A DNA stretch of 64,000 bases. Origin: Puffinus mauretanicus (taxonomy: Eukaryota; Chordata; Aves; Procellariiformes; Procellariidae). The stretch is taken from assembly GCA_023333565.1 (NCBI GenBank), contig JAJKFH010000425.1, positions 930,001 through 994,000 of the forward strand, read 5' to 3'. Shown here in pieces: positions 12,479 to 22,138 of this stretch. Every line of letters begins with the position of its first letter. The first letter of the stretch is position 1. The notes beneath the pieces are model-generated. The model saw only the letters and a program-made list of their open reading frames with translations. It searched no databases and was not told where the DNA came from. The translations under genes were made by a program, and so were the position numbers.

Positions 12479-12726
12479 GATTCACGCCATAGTTCTTTCT
12501 GCAGCTATAAAGGGACTTACTCCATACACCTGAAAAAGGAATCATCTAAGTAACCTAAGTGGAAAACATTCACAGTACAGGCATTTCCCTCTGAGTCGTC
12601 TAAACTCCCTTTATAGTCAATGGAGTTCGATGACAATTAGACCGACCCATTTTAGTCATCTACGGTAGATGAATGAGAGATGATTCATGCCCTGATCTTT
12701 CTATTGCAGGTATAAAGAGGACTTAG
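12479..12726 (+). repeat. Diverged tandem repeat (period about 203 bp)
   Basis: GATTCACGCC...TTCTTTCTGCAG.TATAAAGGGACTTA (from 12479) recurs as GATTCATGCC...TCTTTCTATTGCAGGTATAAAGAGGACTTA (from 12682). The similarity continues past each copy (ATCATCTAAG versus ATGTCTAAAG). Between the copies, 12595-12634 forms an imperfect hairpin around CTCC...GGAG. I do not recognise the family. It may be an old interspersed repeat duplicated in tandem. Confidence 0.6.
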
Positions 12727-12989
12727 CTAATGAGCTCAGATAAAGATGTCTAAAGCTGGCTGAGAAAATGTCTGTCTTCAGCTTTGTTAATGTTAGCGAA
12801 TTGATCCAATGTGATAATCACCTTTTTTCTATGTCTAAGGATATGAAACACACTTGTGACTTGCCTAGCTACATACATGACATCACTTCTGAGCCATACA
12901 GGGAAAACTGATTTTTTTTATGCTGCCCCAGTGAATTCTGAGAGAAAGAGGAGGGATGGGCAAAGTCAGTGAGATTTTAGGCTGTCCAA

Positions 12990-13168
12990 GGAGGCAGCTT
13001 AGGCTCCAGACTTGGATACTCCATCCTCCATCCATAACCAAACTGGACAAAGCCCTGAGTAATCTGGTCTCACCTCAGATCTGACCGTGCTTTGAGCAGG
13101 AGGTTGAACTCCAGTCATCATGAGGTCCTTTCCAGCCTAAGCAATCCTGTGATCCTATGATCCTATGA
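12990..13168 (+). mobile_element. CR1 3' end fragment, plus strand
   Basis: Contains the typical CR1 3' UTR wording: GGACAAAGCCCTGAGTAATC, CTGACCGTGCTTTGAGCAGG, AGGTTGAACTCC and ATGAGGTCCTTTCCAGCC. It ends in two octamer-like units (GATCCTATGATCCTATGA, 13151-13168). Only the 3' UTR is left, a severely 5'-truncated insertion. Confidence 0.88.
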
Positions 13169-16119
13169 AAAAAGATAAGTGAAGTCAAACAGAGACCAAG
13201 AGATGAGGCTTCTGGCAAATATGTGAGACTGACATGTGTCACTTCAGTTTCTGCAGAAGCCGGATGCTTCTTTGGATGGTGGGACAGTACTTACTCTATT
13301 GTTATCATTCCATGGCTTATATGTCTCTCTTTACTGTCATTGTATTACTCTGAGGAACAGATGATTCCTTTCCTCCCCTTTCTCTCTCCCCAATCTACTA
13401 CAGTAGCTATTACTGAATGTCTTATCACCCAAAAGTTTCCTGGGAGCCTCCCTAGCAACCACTATTCTCCTGTGGGGAAAAAAAAAGAGACTGAAAGGAC
13501 TGAGATCTGGCTGATGGAGGACAGAACTGGAAGCAGTGCCTACCCCACAATATTTTCCACTGACATGTTCATCTTAATATTTATCTCAACTATTCACCGT
13601 GTGCTGTGTATATAAGGAAACAGGGATGAGTAGTCAGTACTTTCATAAACTCCATGCCATAATATAATTTGCTTATATTATTCATTTATGTGTAATATGG
13701 ATAGTGGATTATAAATTATGCTGCATTCTATAAATATGAAGGAAATGTAATTTATTTATGTCCTTCCAGTCTATGCTTTTGAATAAAATGATACTCCCAA
13801 GACTCAAATTCAGACCTCGGAAAGATAAAAAATAATCTTTACAGGTTTTAAGGAATATTTAAATCTTTGAACTTTAACCATGGTGGAATTGTTACCAAAT
13901 TTCTCTATTCACTATACGGCTGCTCGACCAGCTCCAACTTGCAATTGCATATATTATTTCTCTTCCTTTTATACTCAGATAATACTGTAGGAGAAGCTAC
14001 AGCAGATATGTCATGTGGCATTATTATCCCTTTGAAAATCAAGTCCCATATACTACTTTTTCCTCAGCTCACTTAGTAAATGATTACAGAAATTAGTAAG
14101 TGAAAATGGGTTTAATTCCTTATTAACAATGACACTCCATTTATTTTTTGTGCCAAATTTACTATTCCGTGAAAAAAATTACTTAACACTATTTGAAAAC
14201 ATTTTTTTTTCTTACACTGATTCTTATGCATGGAGTGATCCCTAAACACATTTATAAAGATTCCCATTATAATCATCTAGGTTTCATGTAAGATTCATTT
14301 CTCTGGTAATGTTAAAAGAACATTGGCAATTTATACCTGCTGGACAAGAGATAACTTCAGTTGTAAGTAATTTAGGTATGACAAACAAAACCAGTTATAT
14401 GTTTCATCTCGTGTTTGACTCACTTGACACCATTGTCTTACTCTATAAGGTGTTTATGGTCTTTTTACTATCTTTGCTCACAGGTTAGTAGCTAACATAG
14501 TAAGGGCATGCAGTGCCATTATAATATAATTTTAAAATTCCACTTCTGTTCTTACCAGTGAATATTTTGTTTTAAATGTCCTATAAAGGGATTAACTGCA
14601 TACTATCAGCAAAAGAATTCTTTGTAAGAGCTATTTTAATCTTTTATTTAACAAAATAAATCTAAGGCCTAATATTTTAGATATTTGATTTTTTTTTTTT
14701 TTATTTATCATGAAATGTGCCTTTCTAATGATTCGTGACTTGCTCTGTGACCTGCATTTTTTTGGGTGCTTCAGATGGAGAAGAGTTATATATTATGTTA
14801 TTTCATGTGGAATCCAAAATGAAATGACTTAGCAAGGAAAAAAAAGTTAACAAACTCTAAAACAGCAAAGAAACAATGGGCATCCAAAGGGAAAAAAAAA
14901 AAAAACACCATTACTTGAAAAAAATATGGAATTCAATATTGAAGTTCAGGAAAGTAGAAACTTAATATGTATCTTCACCATACTTTCTAGATGGGTATCT
15001 CTGAGGTTTTATAGTGATAATAAAAATGTGTGTTGTTACATATTATAAAATAAATCAAACTGAAGTCACAGTTTCCTGATGCTAGAGGAATAATAAAAGA
15101 GGATTAGTGAGTGATAATAAATGGTTTGAAATTCCAGGGTTTTTTTACTAAAAAAATATATGTTTGCTTTCCTATAGGATCCTGATAGGCTGACCTACTA
15201 TCCATAAGAAAAAGATGAGGTTTTTATTAGATTGACTGAGCTAATGTTTTAATGTGGACAATAAGAGTAACGGCAAATGCAGTGTGTCTTAAGCAGTTCT
15301 ACTTTTCCATACACTGTCTATTGTCTTTTATGTTAGTAATAATGACTTGAAGGTGACAATACTGGTTGTTCATATTAGTTCATGTGTCACGTTAATTCTT
15401 TCTTTGGTATGTGTTCTAGGATACGGATAAGAACTCTGCTGGGATATTAGTATTTCTGGGATATTGGTATTTGTATGAGCTCATACACAGAAACAACTAG
15501 ACTGAATTCAAACTTATTACACATTATTCAAGAAATAGCAACCTTCAGATAACTGTATGCTGGGTTTTGGACTGGGTTCAAACTTGCTATTAACGGCATA
15601 AAGCAACTATGAAATACAAAGAGAAATTAGGGAGCTGCAAAGATTGAAACACAAAGATAATTAGAGATTTCAATTACTCTTACGTATGCTGGGTAAAACT
15701 CAAGTCAAGCTGCAATATGGGAGTTATATTTTTAAGTATTATAAATTACCTTTACTTGGAGGCTCAGAGATACGACAAGAAAAAAGGCAACTCCTGATCT
15801 AATCCTGAATATCACACTAGTTTTGGTTCAAAATATATCTTTCAGGCTTTATCTCTACAGTAAGATCTCAGAAAACGTCCCACATCTTTTCATCTCCTTC
15901 CCCTTCCTCTTTCTCAATATATTCAGATTTCTCCTGGAAGAAAACCATGCATAGGAAGGGAACTGTGAAACACTTTGAAAGTTGCAACCAGACAGCTGGG
16001 GGGATAGGATTTCAGAGACCACAATGAAATCCACTTGCCCCTTTTTAGATGAACTTTCATATTGTTACTTTGTGGGCACAGTGATCGAAACATATTCAAA
16101 TTCCACATCTTGTAGGAAT
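13169..16119. other. Non-coding AT-rich DNA
   Basis: The open stretch at 13223-13615 (+, 130 aa) shows no family motif and no convincing exon borders. Homopolymer runs are near 14692 (T) and 14890 (A). I see no gene. Confidence 0.4.
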
Positions 16120-18005
16120 AAAAGAGTTAACAAAGTTCACTGAAAAGAGGAACTGCGTAAATGCGAGAAAGCTAATTATTATGACATTGAAAGGATAGAA
16201 TGTGTGAGTCTTAAAATAGACTTCAAATTTCTGGGGAAAATAGGCCTCAAAAAACAAAAGTTGCATCCAAACATGAAAGATGTAAAAGAGCATAAAACTG
16301 GCAATTCAAATTTAAACCCATAACAAGTCAAGTCAAAAAATATGTTGATAATCTGTATGTTAAAGGTATAAAGGCTGATAATAAAATCTTTTTCAAACAA
16401 ATCAAAACCAGAAGACTTCTCAGAGAATGAAAGGGATCAGCAGATGATGGAAACATATGAGGAACACTCATACAAGAAGGTTGCACGAGAAGACTGCAGA
16501 AGAGAGAAGTGAATTTCTGGAATTGTACTCAATTCAAAGGCAATCCAGAAGATTCCCACATCAGGTCTTCATTTTACAGCATGAATTTGAAGAAGTACTT
16601 CCAACTGAAGCTTTCATAAGTGGAATTTAAAAAAAAAAAAAAAGCCTAAATAAACAAGTACACTGAATAGGACTAAATAATTTTCAACAGATGCTTAAAG
16701 AACTCTGATATGAAACTATGAGGGCCTTTACTCTCATGTGTAACCTATTTCTTAAATCAATTCTTGTAGGCAGAGGAATGGAAGGTGGCAAATATGACAA
16801 AACATTTAAAATGGCTGTTGGTGAGAACTAAGGATTTGACTGACATGTACCAGTCTAACTGGTAAAACCTGTGTAAAGAAAAGAATTAGTAAACACACAG
16901 ATAGATACAGTATATTGATGATGAGTTAATATGGGGTTTGTAAAGGAAAATCATGCCTTACAAATCTATCTGCTTTTTCAAAGTGTCACTGAGTAGGTGG
17001 GTAAGTATGGTTCTATTTTCAAAAAGCTTTCAACAAGGTCTCACATTAATTTCTTAAGTTTGGACCTTGACTGCTCAAAATACACATAAATGTTTGGAAA
17101 CATGATAAATAGTGAGGCAGTGATGTTTTCAAATATTTCAGGATTACTTCACATAGTCAAAATCAAAGCTGTCTGTAAAGAGCTCAAGAGGATTTCTCCA
17201 TGGATAAAATGGTATATGAAATACAAAATTAATAAGCATAGAATAATGAAGGAAAACAAACAAAAAAACCCCACAAAACTTAGTTATACTTATATAATCA
17301 TAGCCTCTAAATTGGATATATGGGAAGAATTCTTCAATCAATTTGGACAGGTCTCTGGGAAAATATGTTTAATATGCATAGGTAGTCAAAAAGCAAACAG
17401 GGTCTTGGGCAATATCCTGATGGAACAGAGACTAGAAAACTTCAATAAATAGCTGCAATCTGGACTGTTACATTAAAAATATTGTCTGTGATTTAAAACC
17501 AGAGTGTGGCAGAACTAGAAAAAAGTTACAGAGAAGAAGAATACACTGATTATCAGACATATGTAATCGCTTCCATATAAACTATAACTGAGTCCGGAAG
17601 GGTATGACTGGGGAAAAATAGGATCAAGATCTGTAACATTTTGAAAAAGAAATGGTAAATGTGGTTAGGAATCATATTGTCTCTATATTAACATGAGAAC
17701 TATGGGCTGCCCCAAGAAGCTTATCAGATATACAATAAACAAGCACTTTTTACCTCAAACAGCACATTATTACAGTGTTGAGTTCTTTGCTACAGTCGTT
17801 TTGGAGGTCAAAAGTGAAATTGTATTCAGAAAAGGGATTCACCAAATCTCCCAGACATTTAGGCCTGTAGTGGATATTAAATACAACAGTTCAGGTGTAA
17901 TTTTTACAGGAAGTCTTTAAATAGTTGATTACTAGAAATGAAGGGTTGACTAAAAGGACTTGTTACATGTACTTGCTACATTTCCTAAGCATTGGTGTTT
18001 GCTAC
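16120..18005 (+). mobile_element. Ancient CR1-type LINE, left part (interrupted by the provirus)
   Basis: Despite heavy decay, the order of short blocks follows a CR1 of the old reptile/turtle type. These include AATATGTTGATAATCTGTATG-like sequence near 16337, AGCAGATGATGGAAACATAT near 16438, ACTCTGATATGAAACTATGAG near 16702 and AATGGAAGGTGGCAAATATGA near 16777. Further on come GTAAAGGAAAATCATGCCTT near 16939, the TTCAAAAAGCTTTCAACAAGGTCT block near 17018 (the former DFxKAFD region) and AGTCAAAAAGCAAACAGGGT near 17383. No frame is intact. The 3' end appears to continue at 24667, on the far side of the endogenous retrovirus. Confidence 0.72.
18001..18005. repeat. Target-site duplication GCTAC, left copy
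   Basis: GCTAC here is repeated exactly at 24662-24666. A 5-bp duplication directly outside TGT...ACA ends is the expected signature of an ERVL-type integration. Confidence 0.95.
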
Positions 18006-18519
18006 TGTCGTGGTTTAACCCCAGCCAGCAAAAATAAACGCCACGCAGCCGCTCGATCACCCCCCCGCCCCGGTGGGATGGGGAGAGAATCGGGAGGGCA
18101 CAAGTAGGAAAGCTCCCGGGTTGAGATAAAAACAGTTTAATAATTGAAATAAAACTAAGTAGAACAGTAAAATAACAATGAGAACAACAACAATAACAGA
18201 ATACACAAAACAGGCAATGCACGATACAACCGCTCACCGACCGCCGACCGCGTGTCACGAACGGGGGGCGAGCCCCCCCACACACCTGGTTTTTATACTG
18301 AGCATGATGTCACATGGTATAGAATACCCCATTGGCCAGCTGGGTCCACCACCCCGGCTGCGCTCCCCCCTCCCGGTGCAAGCATCACCCAGCAACAGCC
18401 AAAGCATCAATGGGGCATCAATGGGCCATCAACGCTCCTTTCACACCGAACCCAAAACACAGCACACCCCCCAAGCTACTGGGAAGAAAGTTAACCCTGT
18501 CCCAGCTGGAACCAGGACA
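18006..18519 (-). repeat. 3' LTR of the provirus
   Basis: 514 bp with ends TGT...ACA. On the minus strand it carries a CRE-like TGACATCA (18305-18312), a TATA box TATAAAA (18291-18297), a G/C hairpin (18263-18278) around the expected start site and an ATTAAA signal (18136-18141). It is identical to the 5' LTR except for two homopolymer lengths. Confidence 0.97.
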
Positions 18520-18520
18520 A

Positions 18521-18534
18521 TATCCACCCCTTAT
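18521..18534 (-). other. Polypurine tract candidate next to the 3' LTR
   Basis: On the minus strand this reads ATAAGGGGTGGATA directly before the 3' LTR. The core ATAAGGGGTG is conserved at the same place in the older copy (about 39228-39239), which supports a role as plus-strand primer. Confidence 0.6.
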
Positions 18535-18950
18535 TCTATACCATCTACATCATGCCCAGGTCTCACATTTTCCAATACATTCCAATTAGTCACCGCTACT
18601 TTTCCCTGCCTTTTGATATATATACACATACAGGGATATCATTCCCTTAGTCCATGGGCCATCCCTCTAAAACGTCCGTTGAGTTCATTTAGTCCATGAC
18701 TTCGGGTTCCACCTGTCATAACAGTCTTGCAGGGCAGGAGAGATGGTGTGTGGTGTTGGGCTCTTGCATGCGGAGGCCAGTTCTGGGCGCTCGTCCGGTT
18801 CTATCATCGTTGCACCTTGCTCAGTTTCATCGGAGTTCATCCTACATTAATCTGGGTGATTCTTACTGTAATACTGTTAATATGGCATATGGTAACCATA
18901 GAAGTGATGACATACAGTACTATGTAATAACTAACAGCATACAATTCAGT
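18535..18950 (-). other. Provirus 3' non-coding segment, no env
   Basis: About 415 bases lie between the end of pol and the purine tract. No envelope signature (signal peptide, furin site, fusion peptide, membrane anchor) and no dUTPase can be read, and the space is too small for either. Confidence 0.75.
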
Positions 18951-20060
18951 TCATTGGCTATTTTCACCCAAAATTAAATCCCCTTGAGGTACACACCGGA
19001 CTTCCCCATCCTTTCTCATCACCCACCACGTGCACCCAGGTCCCTGAGCAAAAGCAATCCCACGGATGGGTTTTCCCTTGCCAGAGGCAGGAGCAACCCA
19101 GACCGTCTTCCCCAGCATATTCCTCATATGCACGACAGGGACTTTATCCCCCTCTACAGCACGTAAGGGTTTGGATTGGGCAGGGCCAGCTCGAGTGACA
19201 GATCCCCTAGTGTTGACTAACCAGGTGACCTTTGCTAAATGTGTGTCCCAATGCTTGAATGTCCCACCACCCATTGCCCTCAGTGTTGTCTTTAACAGCC
19301 CGTTGTATCGTTCAATTTTTCCGGAGGCTGGTGCATGGTAGGGGATGTGATAGACCCACTCAATGCCATGCTCTTTGGCCCAGGTGTCTATGAGGGTGTT
19401 TTGGAAGTGAGTCCCATTGTCTGACTCAATTCTTTCTGGGGTGCCATGTCGCCATAGGACTTGTTTTTCAAGGCCCAGGATGGTGTTCCGGGCAGTGGCA
19501 TGGGGCACAGGGTATGTTTCCAGCCATCCTGTGGTTACTTCTACCATGGTGAGCACATAGCGCTTGCCCTGTCGGGTTTGTGGGAGTGTGATATAATCAA
19601 TCTGCCAAGCCTCCCCATATTTATACTTCAACCATCGTCCTCCATACCAAAGAGGCTTTACTCGCTTGGCTTGCTTGATTGCAGCGCATGTTTCACATTC
19701 GTGGATAACTTGTGCAATAGTGTCCATGGTCAAATCCACCCCTCGATCACGAGCCCATCTATATGTTGCATCTCTCCCTTGGTGGCCTGAGGTGTCATGG
19801 GCCCACCGAGCTATAAATAATTCACCTTTATGTTGCCAGTCCAGATCTACCTGAGCTACTTCGATCTTGGCAGCCTGATCCACCTGCTGGTTGTTTTGGT
19901 GCTCTTCACTGGCCCGACTCTTGGGTACGTGAGCATCTACGTGACGTACTTTTACAGTCAGGTTCTCTACCCGGGCAGCAATATCTTGCCACAACGCCGC
20001 AGCCCAGATGTGTTTACTTCTGCGCTGCCAGTTGTTCTGCTTCCACTGCTGCAACCATCC
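18951..20060 (-). pseudogene. pol: pol 3' part: end of RNase H plus integrase
   Basis: This open stretch follows an in-frame TAG at 20061-20063. Residue numbers count from the methionine at 20054. It starts in the RNase H C-terminal region (VRHVDAHVP, residues 37-45) and continues into integrase, which inserts the DNA copy into the host chromosome. A zinc-binding HHCC unit is visible (His86, His91, Cys120, Cys123). The catalytic triad is Asp153 (in WQIDYI), Asp212 (in SDNGTHF) and Glu248 (in GKIERYN), with exactly 35 residues between the last two. A C-terminal DNA-binding-like region follows and the frame ends at 18951. All catalytic residues are present, but no start or upstream frame reaches it because of the amber codon. 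Confidence 0.9.
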
Positions 20061-20933
20061 CTACAGGGCATTTGCCACCATCCATGAGTCAGTATAGAGA
20101 TGAAGTACTGGCCATTTTTCTCGTTCGGCAATGTCCAAGGTCAGCTGGATGGCTTTCACCTCTGCAAACTGACTCGATTCACCTTCTCCTTCAGCAGTTT
20201 CTGCAACTTGGCGTATAGGACTCCATACCGCAGCCTTCCATCTCCGATGTTTTCCCACAAGGCGACAGGACCCATCAGTGAACAGGGCATATTGCTTCTC
20301 GTTTTCTGGTAGTTTGTTATATGGTGGGGCCTCTTCAGCACGCGTCACCTCCTCCTCTGGGGATATTCCAAAATCTTTGCCTTCTGGCCAGTTCGTGATC
20401 ACCTCCAAAATTCCTGGGCGACTGGGGTTTCCTATTCGGGCCCGTTGTGTGATCAGCGCGACCCACTTACTCCACGTAGCATCGGTTGCATGATGTGTAG
20501 AGGGGACGCTCCCTTTGAACATCCAGCCCAGCACCGGCAGTCGGGGTGCCAGGAGGAGCTGTGCTTCAGTACCAACCACTTCCGAAGCAGCTTGAACCCC
20601 TTCATATGCTGCCAATATCTCCTTCTCAGTTGGAGTGTAGCGGGCCTCGGATCCTCTGTATCCCCGACTCCAGAACCCCAAGGGTCGACCTCGAGTCTCC
20701 CCTGGTGCTTTCTGCCAGAGGCTCCAGGTAGGGCCATTCTCCCCGGCTGCGGTGTAGAGCACGTTCTTCACATCTTGTCCTGCCCGGACTGGCCCAAGGG
20801 CTACTGCATGAACTATCTCCTGTTTAATTTGTTCAAATGCTTGTTGTTGCTCAGGGCCCCATTTGAAGTCGTTCTTCTTCCTGGTCACGTGATAGAGAGG
20901 GCTTACGATCTGACTGTAATTTGGAATATGCAT
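20061..20933 (-). pseudogene. pol: pol middle part: RT connection and RNase H, closed by an amber codon
   Basis: Residues 1-110 (from the methionine at 20933) cover the end of the RT thumb and connection region (HIPNYSQIVSPLYHVTRKK; ARYTPTEKEILAAYEGV). RNase H follows, which removes the RNA strand after copying, with Asp220 (LFTDGS), Glu258 (FAEVKAI) and Asp282 (LYTDSW). The frame ends at a TAG (20061-20063), after which the same frame continues for more than 360 codons. At its start the conserved sequence joins the previous open stretch only by a change of frame near 20930. This piece is a fragment, not an independent gene. Confidence 0.9.
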
Positions 20934-22135
20934 TCTCCAAAACCCACAACGCCTAAGAAAGCTTGCGTTTCCTTTTTGTTAGTTGGTGGAGACATGGCTG
21001 TTATTTTATTAATCACATCCGTTGGGATCTGACGACGTCCATCTTGCCATTTTATTCCTAAAAACTGGATCTCCTGTGCAGGTCCCTTGACCTTACTTCG
21101 TTTTATTGCAAAGCCAGCTTTCAGAAGGATTTGGACTATTCTCTCCCCTTTCTCGAAAACTTCCTCTGCTGTGTTGCCCCACACGATGATGTCATCAATG
21201 TACTGCAGATGTTCTGGAGCCTCACCCTGTTCCAGTGCGGTGTGGATCAGTCCATGGCAAATGGTAGGGCTGTGTTTCCACCCCTGGGGCAGTCGGTTCC
21301 AGGTGTACTGGACACCCCTCCAAGTGAAAGCAAACTGTGGCCTGCACTCTGCTGCCAAAGGGATGGAGAAGAAGGCATTAGCGATATCAATGGTGGCGTA
21401 CCACTTGGCTGCCTTTGACTCCAGTTCGTATTGAAGTTCCAGCATGTCCGGCACGGCAGCACTCAGTGGCGGCGTGACTTCGTTCAGGCCACGGTAGTCT
21501 ACTGTTAGTCTCCACTCTCCAGTAGACTTTCGCACTGGCCATATGGGACTGTTGAAGGGTGAGCGAGTCTTACTGATCACTCCTTGGCTCTCCAGTCGAC
21601 GAATCAGCTCATGGATGGGGATCAGGGAGTCTCGGTTGGTGCGGTATTGCCGCCGGTGCACTGTTGTGGTAGCAATTGGTACCTGTTGTTCTTGGACCTT
21701 CAACAACCCCACAACAGAAGGGTCCTCCGAGAGACCAGGCAAGGTGGACAGCTGTTTAATTTCCTCCGTCTCCAGGGCAGCTATGCCAAAAGCCCACCGG
21801 TACCCTTTTGGGTCCTTAAAATACCCTCTCCTGAGGTAGTCTATGCCAAGGATGCACGGAGCCTCTGGGCCAGTCACAATGGGGTGCTTCTGCCACTCAT
21901 TCCCGGTTAGACTCACTTCGGCCTCCAACACAGTTAACTCTTGGGATCCCCCTGTCACTCCAGAAATACAAATGGGTTCTGCCCCTTTATAGCCTGATGG
22001 CATCAGGGTACACTGTGCACCGGTGTCTACGAGAGCCTTATATTCTTGTGGATCTGATGTGCCAGGCCATCGAATCCACACGGTCCAGTAAACCCGGTTG
22101 TCCCTTTCCTCCACCTGGCTGGAGGCAGGGCCCCT
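20925..22135 (-). pseudogene. pol: pro-pol 5' part: aspartic protease and reverse transcriptase, ending at a frameshift
   Basis: The protease cleaves Gag-Pol, and RT copies the genome. Residues counted from the GTG at 22114 place the protease active site DTGA at 30-33, LGIDYL at 89-94 and the RT template motif SPFNSPIWPVRK at 185-196. The first catalytic Asp is 243 (ATIDIANAFF), followed by LPQGWKHSPTICHGL at 275-289 and YIDDI at 305-309. No ATG starts it: the frame is continuous with gag through the UAG at 22136-22138, so it was probably expressed by stop-codon readthrough. After GVVGF the frame is lost near 20930 in a short T run, and translation would run on into nonsense to 20903. Confidence 0.92.
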
Positions 22136-22138
22136 CTA
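22061..22138 (-). promoter_or_regulatory. Possible gag-pol readthrough site: UAG with downstream hairpin
   Basis: Gag ends at UAG (22138-22136) and protease continues in the same frame. Ten bases after the stop, CCTCCA (22125-22120) and TGGAGG (22113-22108) can pair perfectly around a 6-base loop GCCAGG. That loop is complementary to CCTGGC 41 bases further on (22066-22061), so an H-type pseudoknot is conceivable. Gammaretroviruses use UAG plus pseudoknot readthrough. Applying that here is inference. Confidence 0.5.

Noticed and set aside
13223..13615. 130-aa plus-strand open frame
   Set aside because: No recognised motif, and the hydrophobic and aromatic content is typical of AT/T-rich chance frames.
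18178..18699. 173-aa plus-strand open frame across the 3' LTR
   Set aside because: It is antisense to the LTR, has no motif and is explained by LTR base composition. The matching frame in the 5' LTR confirms that it is a shadow.
20445..21032. 195-aa plus-strand open frame
   Set aside because: It lies antisense to the RT/RNase H coding sequence of the provirus and is a shadow of that real coding region.
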